From: Akkermansia sp.
Lineage (GTDB): Bacteria > Verrucomicrobiota > Verrucomicrobiia > Verrucomicrobiales > Akkermansiaceae
Assembly: GCA_024405435.1 (NCBI GenBank)
Contig: JAKSOU010000008.1
Span: 1 to 53,842 of the forward strand
DNA length: 53,842 nucleotides
Reading direction: 5' to 3'
Part shown: positions 41,216-48,416 of the stretch, piece by piece
How positions within the stretch are numbered: position 1 is the stretch's first letter
Layout: every line of letters starts with the position of its first letter
Notes under the pieces: generated by a model
Databases searched by the model: none
The model's input: the letters and a program-made list of their open reading frames with translations, nothing else
Told to the model about the DNA's origin: nothing
Made by a program: the position numbers and the translations under genes

Positions 41216-43444
41216 ATGAACGCGAAAGCACTCGTCGCCTTGCTGGGGCTCACCGCCCTGGGAACCCTTCCGGCCCTTGCCGAATCCGCCGCGCCCGCAG
41301 CAGTTGCCACAGAGTCGGCCAGGCTGCCGAAATCCGTGATGTCCGCGCTGGACAAGGGAGACTTCAACGCCGTGCGCACCGCGCTGCTGGCGGAGCTCAA
41401 GCAGATGGGCGTGCCGGAGAGCCGCGCCGGGCTGGAGCTGAAGGATGCCCGCCCCTCCGCGAACGACGATGCGGTGAACGCGCTGTGCATGGCGCTGGAG
41501 GTGGTGGACTGCACGTCCCCGGAGGTGCTCAATGAATTTGCCAAGGACAAGGACCACCAAAAATTCCTGAAGGCCTTTTTCTCGGATGCGGAGTGGCAGG
41601 AGATTTACCTGGGCTGCGGCCTGGTGCCGTACCACAACGACTGGGGCGTGCGCATCCTCTACGATGTGTGGAAGGAGGAGAAGGGCGCGGTGAAGAACAA
41701 GCCGCTCGCCGTGGCGCTGGCCTCCTGCTGGGGCGGCGGCGAGACCTGGCGTGATGTCCCCATCCAGAAGAAGGACCCCGCCAAGTACAACCCCGTGCGC
41801 CGGTACAAGTATTTCCAGCGCCAGCAGGCCAAGGGCGTACTCTACCCCGGCTTCCGCAAGCTCAAGGCCTGGGAGCTCCGATTCGTGGTGGCCATCCCCC
41901 AGCAGGACTGGGACGACGAGTCATACGAGTGGGCCTTCAAGCACGTCAACATGCCCTGGGACCAGTACGGCTGGGCCTGCTGGCACGCTCCGTACACCGA
42001 CCCCTCGAAGTTCGGCGACAGCGTGCAGAGCGGCGAGTACAACCTGCCGTTCAGCGATGAGAGCTGGGCGGAGGCCACACAGCGCAACGGCGGCGTGTGC
42101 GGCGCCCTCTCCCACTTCGGCACCGTGGCCGCCATGGCTCACGGCATCCCCGCCTACACCGTCGGCCAGCCCGGACACTGCGCCTACGCCGTGCGCCTGA
42201 AGCGCGGCGAGTGGACCGGCGGATTCGGCGGGCCGGACGGCGGCATGCACAACTACATCTTCGGCAACCAGGCCCCCACCTCGTACAACCTCATGGAGGC
42301 CGTCTTCAAGGACGACTCAAAAATCGCCCGCGCCTACCGCGCCAGCTTCCGCGCCCGCGCGCTGGAGGATTTGGGGCAGGACCAGGCGGCCATCGCCGCA
42401 TGGCGGGAGGCGCTGGACGCCTCGCCCATGCACCCGTTCTTCCGCAAGGCCCTGCACTCCCTCCTGGTGAAGACCGGCATGGGCCCCAAGGAGTGCCTGG
42501 ACTACCTCATGGAAACCCTGCCCAAGTACAAGGGACACGGCGTGGCCGCTTGCAACATGATGGACGACCTCAACGGCCCCATCGCCGCCATGGACGACGC
42601 ATCCAAGCTCAAGCTCTTCGCGGAGGTCCACCGCATCGTGGCGGAAACGCCCGCCTCCTGGGCCGTGAAGAGCGAGGACACCATCAGCCGCCAGTTCTCC
42701 ATGCTCCAGTCGGAGGAGGCCAAGCAGCAGCTGCTCGCGGAGGCCTTCGCCGCCTACATGGGCGCCGGTGACGGCACCATCTTCGGCCAAATCCTGGAAT
42801 GGGCCGTGAAGACCTACGTGCAGAGCGGGCGCGACGACGTGTTCAACAAGGCCTTCGCCGCTGCCACCTCCAAGGCGGCCGGCGCCGCCACGGGTGAGCG
42901 CGCCAAGAAGATGAGCCAGGCGTACGGCAAGGCCATCGTGGCCGCGGAGCAGGCGCGCTCCGCCGCCGCGTTCTCCGCTCTCTCCGCCGCCGCCATGAAG
43001 ACCTGCCCGCCGGATGTGCGCCCGCCCAAGCTGCAGGCACAGCTGCCGGGCAAGCTCGGCAAGGGCGTGCTCTTCCGCATGTCCACCACCAGCGGGTTCG
43101 ACGACCCCGTGGCGCACTCCCTGGTACTCACCCCGCAGGGCGGCCGCTGCCACACCGACCGCGAGGCGCACCCCCACATGATCGTGGAGCTGGACGCCAA
43201 GGCCACCGTCACGGGCTGCCTGGTCCACAAGGTGCCCGGGAACGAGGGCCGCATGAAGCGCGCCAAGATTTCCACCAGCACGGACGGCGCCACCTGGTTC
43301 GACCAGGAGAAGACCGACAACATGCCCGCCGAGTGGGTGGTGAAGTTCAAGCCCGGCACCCAGGCCAAGTGGGTGCGCATCGAGTTCGACAACCCGCAGC
43401 CGGAGTTCGCCCACATCTCACACTTCCTCATCTTCACCAAATAA
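41216..43444 (+). CDS. Secreted protein with transglutaminase-like and discoidin-like domains
   Basis: The 742-residue protein has a signal peptide (MNAKALVALLGLTALGTLPALA). Its central part looks like a papain/transglutaminase fold: NGGVCGALSHFGTVAAMAHG with C295, GQPGHCAYAV with H321 and GGPDGGMHN with D341 could form the Cys-His-Asp triad. A helical, TPR-like region follows (about 380-590). The last 130 residues (HMIVELDAKATVTGCLV, STSTDGATWFDQ, WVRIEFDNP) resemble an F5/8 type C (discoidin) domain, often carbohydrate- or surface-binding. A crosslinking or peptidase role outside the cytoplasm fits but is inferred. It is followed 12 nt later by a secreted thioredoxin-fold gene. Confidence 0.75.
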   Translation: MNAKALVALLGLTALGTLPALAESAAPAAVATESARLPKSVMSALDKGDFNAVRTALLAELKQMGVPESRAGLELKDARPSANDDAVNALCMALEVVDCTSPEVLNEFAKDKDHQKFLKAFFSDAEWQEIYLGCGLVPYHNDWGVRILYDVWKEEKGAVKNKPLAVALASCWGGGETWRDVPIQKKDPAKYNPVRRYKYFQRQQAKGVLYPGFRKLKAWELRFVVAIPQQDWDDESYEWAFKHVNMPWDQYGWACWHAPYTDPSKFGDSVQSGEYNLPFSDESWAEATQRNGGVCGALSHFGTVAAMAHGIPAYTVGQPGHCAYAVRLKRGEWTGGFGGPDGGMHNYIFGNQAPTSYNLMEAVFKDDSKIARAYRASFRARALEDLGQDQAAIAAWREALDASPMHPFFRKALHSLLVKTGMGPKECLDYLMETLPKYKGHGVAACNMMDDLNGPIAAMDDASKLKLFAEVHRIVAETPASWAVKSEDTISRQFSMLQSEEAKQQLLAEAFAAYMGAGDGTIFGQILEWAVKTYVQSGRDDVFNKAFAAATSKAAGAATGERAKKMSQAYGKAIVAAEQARSAAAFSALSAAAMKTCPPDVRPPKLQAQLPGKLGKGVLFRMSTTSGFDDPVAHSLVLTPQGGRCHTDREAHPHMIVELDAKATVTGCLVHKVPGNEGRMKRAKISTSTDGATWFDQEKTDNMPAEWVVKFKPGTQAKWVRIEFDNPQPEFAHISHFLIFTK

Positions 43445-43456
43445 GGAGACACCGCC

Positions 43457-44746
43457 ATGAGCATTCGTTCCATCACCTTCAGCCTCCTCCTCGCCGCGCT
43501 GGCCCCCGCTTTCGCCGCCACCGTGTCCTTCCCGGATTTCCACCAGGCCAAGCAGCAGGCAAAGACAGACAACGAACCCCTCCTCATCCTCTGGTACGGG
43601 TCCGACTGGATGCAGGACTGCGCCTCCGTGGTCCAGGCCTGGGAGAAATTCGCCAACGACGGCAAGCTCCCCATCGTCTTCGGCCAGTACAACGACAAGA
43701 CCGGCCAGACCAGCGACGACCGCCGCAAGAACCAGAATGAAATCGGCATCGAGCAGTACGACCTGCCCGCCGCCGTCCTCCTGGCGCCAGACGGCACGCT
43801 CATGGCCACCTGGAACGGCAAGGACGTCCGCAAGCCGGAGGGGCTCGCCAAGGACGTGGCCGCGCTCATCCCCAAGGCCCAGCAGTTCATGAAGCTCGCC
43901 GCCACCGCGCGCGACCGCGGCGGCGTGGAGGGCGCGCAGGCCGCCGGCGCCGCACTCAAGCTCATCCCATACGCGGACGCCCGCCGCCACAAGGAGCTCA
44001 CCGGCATCATCAACAGGAAGGACCCCGACAACAAGACCGGCATGCGCGCCCTTTTCGCCATGGACCACCAGGCCATGTACAAGGAGATCAACAACATCCT
44101 CAACGGCGGGCCCGACGGCAAGCTCAAGGACGGCGCACGCAAATTCGACGAGGCCGCGCGATACGTGCAGGCCACCATGCGCAACTCGGGCATCGAGAAG
44201 GGCAACAAGGCCCTCACGGAAACCCGCCAGCAGTGGCTCGCGGGACTCGCCTACGTCTACCGCGAGAAGTTCAAGGCCACCAAGGACGAGAAGGACCGCA
44301 AGCGCCTACTCGACACCCTCGCCGCCTGTGTGAAGCTCAACCCCAAGAGCCAGTACGGCATCGGCGCCGCCAAGTACCACCACTACTGGGACCCCAAGTC
44401 CTTCACCGTCATCGACAACATGTTCTACAACCCCGGCGACCAGACCCACAACTTCGAGAAGGACTGGCACGTGCTGGTGACCAAGGGCATGGACGGCTCC
44501 GGCACCTACGAGTTTGAGCTCGTTCCCCGCGAGAACGGCCGCCTCATCACCCGCAACTTCCGCCTCGTCGTCAACGGCAGGGAAGTAGCCAAGGCCGACG
44601 CCGCACCCAACCAGGACACCAAGAAGGTCACCTTCAAAGTCCCCGCCGTCAAGAAGAGCGACAAGGTGGAGGTTTGGCTCACCGCCGAATGCCGTGACGG
44701 CTGGTTCGGCTGCTCCGGCGAAATCAAAATGACCAAAATCCGCTGA
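43457..44746 (+). CDS. Secreted thioredoxin-fold protein
   Basis: The 429-residue protein starts MSIRSITFSLLLAALAPAFA, a clean signal peptide. Residues about 25-135 resemble a thioredoxin-like domain: LLILWYGSDWMQDCASVVQA sits where the active site would be, but only one cysteine is present, so classical dithiol chemistry is unlikely. The middle is helical, and the C-terminal 110 residues (THNFEKDWHVLVTKGMDGSG onward) look like a beta-sandwich. It has a good Shine-Dalgarno sequence (AAGGAG) 10 nt before its ATG, unusual in this window, and begins 12 nt after the transglutaminase-like gene, so the two are co-expressed. Function unknown. Confidence 0.72.
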   Translation: MSIRSITFSLLLAALAPAFAATVSFPDFHQAKQQAKTDNEPLLILWYGSDWMQDCASVVQAWEKFANDGKLPIVFGQYNDKTGQTSDDRRKNQNEIGIEQYDLPAAVLLAPDGTLMATWNGKDVRKPEGLAKDVAALIPKAQQFMKLAATARDRGGVEGAQAAGAALKLIPYADARRHKELTGIINRKDPDNKTGMRALFAMDHQAMYKEINNILNGGPDGKLKDGARKFDEAARYVQATMRNSGIEKGNKALTETRQQWLAGLAYVYREKFKATKDEKDRKRLLDTLAACVKLNPKSQYGIGAAKYHHYWDPKSFTVIDNMFYNPGDQTHNFEKDWHVLVTKGMDGSGTYEFELVPRENGRLITRNFRLVVNGREVAKADAAPNQDTKKVTFKVPAVKKSDKVEVWLTAECRDGWFGCSGEIKMTKIR

Positions 44747-44762
44747 CCCGCCGCGCTGCGTT

Positions 44763-46106
44763 TCAGCATTCCGCCAATTCGGCTGCAACTTGGCTGATGG
44801 CGAAGAGCGGGATGTCCAGGATGGCGCATTCCCGCGGGTGCCCCGGGGAATCCGTGTAGGGGTAGGGGTTGCGCTCGTAGCCGTGCATGGAGGTGCGGGC
44901 GATGACGGTTGGGGAGAAGCGGCGGCAGTAGCTGCGCAGGCTCTTGGCGGTCAGGTTGCGCTCCGCCTTGACCTCCAGCGGCACCACGCCGCGCGCCGTC
45001 TCCAGCAGGAAATCGATTTCCGCCTGCGATTTCTCCGCCAGCCAGAAGTAGGGTTCCTGCGCGCATTCCGCGAGCAGCTGCTGGTGGACGTACTGCTCCG
45101 TGAGTGCGCCCTTGAACTGCTTGAACACGCCGTTCCTCTCCACCACCACGGCGGAATCCAGCTTGGATTGCGCGGCCAGCAAACCCACGTCCAGGTGGTA
45201 CAGGCGGAACTGGGCGTCCTTGTTGCCCGCCAGCGGCAGCTCCGGCTTGCGGACGTTCCATGAGGCGTGCAGCAGCCCTGCATCCAGCAGCCATTGGATG
45301 GGCGCGCGGTAGGCGGTGGTTTTGTCCCTTGTATTGACCTCCGCCAGCACGAAGCGCCGGTTGTCTGCCAGCTGCGTGGGAACGGAATCCCACACGGCGG
45401 CAATCCGCGGCTGGTCCACGCCCGGCGCGTGCTTGCTGAAATCCGCGCGGTAGTCCTCCAGCAGGGAGAGCTGGACCTCCCGCACCGCGGTGAACTGCCC
45501 GGTGTTCAGGTAGGCGTTCACGGCCTCCGGCATGCCGCCGATGTAGTAGTAGTACCGCAGCATGTCCTCGTAGGTGTTGCGGAAGCGCATGATGGTTTCC
45601 CAGTCGCGTTGTCGCAGCAGCTCCGCAAAGCGCCCGTTGCCCGTGGCGGACAGGAATTCCGTGTAGCTGAGGGGGTGGAGCATCAGGCGGTCCACCTTGC
45701 CCACGGGGAATCCCACGCCGTGGTGCAGCTCCACGCCCAGCAGGGACCCGGCGGCGATGATGTGCTGTTCCCGCGCCTCCTCGCAAAAGTATTTCAGCGC
45801 GGTGAGCGCGGCGGGGCAGTCCTGTATCTCGTCCAGGATAATCAGCGTCTCGCCCGCCTCCACCGGAACGCCCGTGGACAGCTGAATCTCGTTCAGCAGG
45901 CGCTTCACGTTGAAATCCCGCCCAAAGCTTTCCCTCAGCGCCGCATCCTTGTCGAAACGCACATACGCCATCCGGCGGTAGTGCTTTTGGGCGAATTCCT
46001 GCGCCAGCCAGGTCTTGCCGACCTGCCGCGCGCCCTGCAGGAGCAGGGGCTTGCGCCGCGGGTTGGCTTTCCACGCTTCCAGCCTGGTGATGCCGTTTCG
46101 TTCCAT
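44763..46106 (-). CDS. AAA_14/DUF4143 family ATPase
   Basis: The 447-residue protein belongs to the common two-domain family with an N-terminal P-loop ATPase (AAA_14) and a C-terminal DUF4143 nuclease-like domain. Walker A is LLQGARQVGKTWLA near residues 21-34 and Walker B is TLIILDEIQDCP near 86-97. The LHPLSYTEFL motif and YYIGGMPEAVNAYL are typical of the family, as is the late AEIDFLLETARGVVPLEVK, whose acidic residues and E-K pair match the PD-(D/E)xK pattern. Biological function is not established. It has a real Shine-Dalgarno sequence (AAAGGAG) before its ATG. Upstream lies the 33-bp tandem array, and its 3' end converges with the thioredoxin-fold gene 16 nt away. Confidence 0.9.
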   Translation of the reverse strand: MERNGITRLEAWKANPRRKPLLLQGARQVGKTWLAQEFAQKHYRRMAYVRFDKDAALRESFGRDFNVKRLLNEIQLSTGVPVEAGETLIILDEIQDCPAALTALKYFCEEAREQHIIAAGSLLGVELHHGVGFPVGKVDRLMLHPLSYTEFLSATGNGRFAELLRQRDWETIMRFRNTYEDMLRYYYYIGGMPEAVNAYLNTGQFTAVREVQLSLLEDYRADFSKHAPGVDQPRIAAVWDSVPTQLADNRRFVLAEVNTRDKTTAYRAPIQWLLDAGLLHASWNVRKPELPLAGNKDAQFRLYHLDVGLLAAQSKLDSAVVVERNGVFKQFKGALTEQYVHQQLLAECAQEPYFWLAEKSQAEIDFLLETARGVVPLEVKAERNLTAKSLRSYCRRFSPTVIARTSMHGYERNPYPYTDSPGHPRECAILDIPLFAISQVAAELAEC

Positions 46107-46127
46107 GGTGTCTCCTTTCGGAAAACC

Positions 46128-46156
46128 ATGCTACACCATAAAACACTGTCTGTCAA
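46128..46156 (-). promoter_or_regulatory. Promoter of the DUF4143 ATPase gene
   Basis: On the minus strand TTGACA (46151-46156), a 17-bp spacer and TAGCAT (46128-46133). The -35 box lies 11 bp from the 33-bp tandem array. Confidence 0.75.
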
Positions 46157-46166
46157 TGGCAATTTT

Positions 46167-46298
46167 CCAAATTCGAGGGAGATTTAGAGCATTTTCTTCC
46201 CAAAGTCGAAGGAGATTTGACTCATTCCTTCCCCAAATTCGAGGGAGATTTGGTGCATTCTCTCCCAAAATTCGAAGGAGATTGCCCACAAAAGCCAT
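46167..46298. repeat. Four-unit 33-bp tandem array
   Basis: TCGA cores fall at 46173, 46206, 46239 and 46272, exactly 33 bp apart. Each unit is a variant of CCAAATTCGAGGGAGATTTG followed by a CATT-containing pyrimidine stretch. Within a unit CCAAAT and ATTTGG form a small inverted repeat. Units alternate GAGGG and GAAGG. Because 33 is a multiple of three, the array could encode 11-residue repeats (QIRGRFGAFSP on plus, NLPRIWGRNES on minus). It directly precedes the promoter of the DUF4143 ATPase. Confidence 0.9.
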
Positions 46299-46696
46299 CT
46301 TGCCAGGTTTGACGGCCAGCGGGGCAGGGGGCGGGTGGAGCGGGGTGCGGTCTGGGAAAATCTGAAATCTGAGAATTCGGCTGCACGAGACCCAAAGAAA
46401 TTTGGAGAAAGGCGTTCCGCCTACGCCCTGCAGGCTACGGCGTGACAAGGATTGGTATGCAATGATTGGCGCGAACGAGCGTGGTTGGTAGGCGGGCGGA
46501 TTCGGGGGCGGTTTGCATACCAAAGCCGCCGACGGCCCCCGAAGGGGCGCGCCGCATGCGGCGCGGTAAGGTGGATTGGACAAACCGCGAAGCGCGTTTG
46601 CCCCCGAAGGGGGTGAGGGCGCGATGGGGCGCGTCAGAATCAACCACGCCCGTTTATGCCAATGGCGGCCCGGTGGTGCGCTGGCGCGTGCCCGCT
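46299..46696. other. Repeat-rich intergenic region
   Basis: No credible gene. It holds TTGGTATGCAA at 46452-46462 facing TTGCATACCAA at 46513-46523, palindromes such as CGCCGCATGCGGCG and CCCCCGAAGGGGG, and TACGGCGTGACAAGG, which resembles sequence near 53668 and 53757. The minus-strand sequence of 46450-46490 shares an end motif with the palindromic element (CGCTCGTT, CCAA, CATTGCATAC). Confidence 0.6.
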
Positions 46697-47014
46697 CTAT
46701 TTCATGCGGACGCGCTTCGGCAAACGCTCCACGTCCAGCGCCTGGCCCACCTCGTCGTGGCTCAGGTCCACCGCCTCGCGCAGCAGGGGCAGCATGCCCA
46801 GCGCATGCAGCACCGCCGCATAGCTCCCCATGCTCACGCTCCCGTCGCCACGCTCAATCCGCGTCAGCGTCGCGCGCGATATCATCGCGCGCTCAGCCAC
46901 CAGCGCCATCGTCAAGCGCCGCCGCCGCCGCGCGTCGCGGATATCGCGCCCCACCTTCCGCAGCGCTGCTGCCACCCCCGCCGGTATCGGCCATTTGCCT
47001 TTCATGCGTGCCAT
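46697..47014 (-). CDS. XRE-family HTH regulator, orphan HipB-like
   Basis: This 105-residue protein is a compact helix-turn-helix DNA-binding protein. The HTH spans about residues 34-72, with LTMALVAERAMISRATLTRI as the helix-turn-helix core and ERGDGSVSMGSYAAVLHALG completing the fold. This version is often the antitoxin-like partner of a HipA-type kinase gene, but downstream (46299-46696) there are only repeats and no hipA-like frame, so it seems orphaned. The start ATG at 47012-47014 is preceded by a -10-like TATAGT only 5 nt away, suggesting a leaderless mRNA. AT-rich inverted repeats (TTATG...CATAA) around the start could be its own operator. Confidence 0.82.
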   Translation of the reverse strand: MARMKGKWPIPAGVAAALRKVGRDIRDARRRRRLTMALVAERAMISRATLTRIERGDGSVSMGSYAAVLHALGMLPLLREAVDLSHDEVGQALDVERLPKRVRMK

Positions 47015-47019
47015 TATGT

Positions 47020-47025
47020 ACTATA
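47020..47025 (-). promoter_or_regulatory. -10 box of the HTH gene
   Basis: TATAGT on the minus strand, 5 nt before the start codon at 47014. No convincing -35 box at the expected distance; the region is AT-rich. Confidence 0.4.
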
Positions 47026-47104
47026 TACGACGCATAAGCAAGCATTATGTTGCAGGTATGATACATTTCATGCATCGGCCGCGCGGGTATCGGCAAAAAA
47101 TTGG

Positions 47105-47136
47105 GCACTGCGCCAAATTTTATGGGTGGACATAAT
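47105..47136 (+). repeat. GCGCCAAATTTTATGGG motif, second copy
   Basis: GCGCCAAATTTTATGGG is found here and at 5717-5740, just after the tRNA-Gln terminator. Both continue with a GG, CAT and TTGCC pattern. A related form, CGCCAAATTTTATGATTCAG, is on the minus strand at 37850-37877 and, with one change, 47583-47607. Confidence 0.65.
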
Positions 47137-47147
47137 TGCCTGGAATA

Positions 47148-47560
47148 CACGCTCGGAGAGGAGCAAGCGTTGGTGCCCCGAACCACCCCGGCAAGCGGGG
47201 TTATGGGGATTGGTTGACATGCGGGGACACCCCACAGGTTGACACCATGTGGCTACGCATAGGAGAACACCGCCCCCTGCCTTGCGGCAGGGTGGGGTTC
47301 AATGTTAACGCGCCTGTCGGCGCGTGGAATCATGTTTCATCTGGCGGAGCGCCAGATGAAACTCATCCGCAACCGCGCCGGATGGCGCGGCTGAATACAA
47401 GCGCCCCACCCGAAGGGGGCGGCGCAATCTTATATGTAGCCACACGGTGTCAACCTGTGGGGTGTCCCCCTCCGCATGCCAATCCCCATAACTCCGCCCG
47501 TCAGGGCCGGAGTGGTTCGTGGCACTATGGGTTGCATCTCTCATGCGCTCGTTGGCACCA
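47148..47560. repeat. Nested palindromic element of about 400 bp (MITE-like)
   Basis: Two long arms face each other. A perfect 24-bp match runs from 47223-47246 to 47446-47469; 47200-47213 also matches 47479-47492 and 47247-47256 nearly matches 47436-47445. Imperfect pairing extends outward to about 47148 and 47560. Between the arms are further perfect hairpins: CGCGCC/GGCGCG (47309-47324), GTTTCATCTGGCG/CGCCAGATGAAAC (47334-47362) and CCGCGCC/GGCGCGG (47373-47390). No ORF with coding character or transposase is inside, so it resembles a non-autonomous mobile repeat or a structured RNA. Confidence 0.85.
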
Positions 47561-47566
47561 ACCATT

Positions 47567-47612
47567 GCATACTCAAAGGCCGCGCTGAATCATAAAATCT
47601 GGCGGAGCACCA
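47567..47612 (+). repeat. Composite intergenic repeat, second copy
   Basis: TTGCATACTCAA, CGCTGAATCATAAAAT and TGGCGGAGCACC appear in the same order as at 37829-37882. It abuts the right end of the palindromic element. Confidence 0.7.
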
Positions 47613-47639
47613 AATTTTCCGTCATCGTGGCATTTTTTG

Positions 47640-47668
47640 TTGTGCAGGGGCGGGGCAGGGTGCTTAAT
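47640..47668 (+). promoter_or_regulatory. Probable promoter of the hypothetical membrane protein
   Basis: TTGTGC at 47640-47645, a 17-bp spacer and CTTAAT at 47663-47668, with the ATG at 47677 eight bases on. Confidence 0.45.
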
Positions 47669-47676
47669 GGGGGTGT

Positions 47677-48267
47677 ATGAAACTTCCAAGGGGAATCGAC
47701 CGCAAGACCATCACGGCGTTTATCGTGGCCATGGTGGTGCTGGTGGGCGCGGGGGCGGTGCGCAGCCACCTCCGGCACGAGGCGCAGGCCGTCGGGCCCG
47801 GTGTCGCGGGCGAACTCTCGCCCCTGCTGGACGACCATTCCGTGCGCACGGAAGAGGATATCCTGAAGGACAACACCGTGGACAGTCGGTGTGCATGCGA
47901 TGCGAAGGACCTGGGGGCGACCGTGAAGCGCGTGGCAGAGGAATTCGCGCAGCGGCATTATGGCTCCCATCTTGCAGAAATCCGCGTCTCCGGCTTGTCC
48001 AAGCCCGTGTATTTCGAGATGACCAGCCACGGCAACGGGGGCCTCTGCGTCCCGAACAGCCTGGGGTGGTACGAGGATTTCAAGGTGTATGACCAGCACG
48101 ACGACGGTCGTCTCTTTGACCCGCCCGTGGCGGATATCAAGATGAGCGAGCCCGGCGCCGACGGCTCCTACAGAATCGACATAGAGGCGAACGTCCGGGA
48201 GGCTGACGGCCACAGCATCCGGACAACGCAGAGCTTCACCGACGGCGGGTCCGGCGGCAAGGGGTAA
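47677..48267 (+). CDS. Hypothetical membrane-anchored protein
   Basis: This 196-residue protein is not a family I recognise. One hydrophobic segment at about 12-28 (ITAFIVAMVVLVGAGAV) follows a basic N-terminus, so it is probably a single-pass anchor or uncleaved signal with residues 30-196 outside the cytoplasm. The body has a CAC cysteine pair (about 72-74), a conserved-looking GNGGLCVPNSLGWYEDFKVY stretch and a Gly/Ser tail. It is a real gene by its sustained codon bias and by having both a promoter-like sequence and a strong terminator. The neighbour on the right is the convergent PEP-CTERM gene. Confidence 0.65.
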   Translation: MKLPRGIDRKTITAFIVAMVVLVGAGAVRSHLRHEAQAVGPGVAGELSPLLDDHSVRTEEDILKDNTVDSRCACDAKDLGATVKRVAEEFAQRHYGSHLAEIRVSGLSKPVYFEMTSHGNGGLCVPNSLGWYEDFKVYDQHDDGRLFDPPVADIKMSEPGADGSYRIDIEANVREADGHSIRTTQSFTDGGSGGKG

Positions 48268-48319
48268 CCCCCGCGGCTCCATAAGGGCACTGCCGCCTAT
48301 CCCCACCCCCGCATTCAAG

Positions 48320-48356
48320 AAGCCCCGCACGGCATCAACCGTGCGGGGCTTGATAA
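48320..48356 (+). terminator. Terminator of the hypothetical gene
   Basis: AAGCCCCGCACGG (48320-48332) pairs perfectly with CCGTGCGGGGCTT (48339-48351) around CATCAA. An A-run is lacking on the other side, so it mainly serves the plus strand. Confidence 0.8.
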
Positions 48357-48360
48357 TCTT

Positions 48361-48416
48361 GTGCCGGAGGCACCTAACTTACAAATTGTAAATCGTAAAT
48401 TGTCAATTGTAAATTA
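48361..48416 (-). repeat. Dispersed TTTACAATT repeat, copy 4
   Basis: Read on the minus strand it begins at the TAA stop of the PEP-CTERM gene (TAATTTACAATTGAC), continues with TTTACGATTTACAATTTG and TAAGTTAGG, and ends in the palindrome GTGCCTCCGGCAC. It matches copy 2 except for the final palindrome sequence. Confidence 0.85.

Noticed and set aside
46167..46298. CRISPR array
   Set aside because: Period and unit size are close to those of CRISPR repeats, but the units follow each other with no unique spacers and no cas gene is nearby.
46131..46643. Small protein with 11-residue repeats encoded across the 33-bp array
   Set aside because: The frames exist on both strands simply because 33 is divisible by three. 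Neither has a promoter, ribosome site or coding character outside the array; kept only as an alternative under the finding.
47136..47588. Protein-coding gene within the palindromic element
   Set aside because: Frames on both strands pass through facing repeats and hairpins; their peptides have no coherent composition and no start signals.
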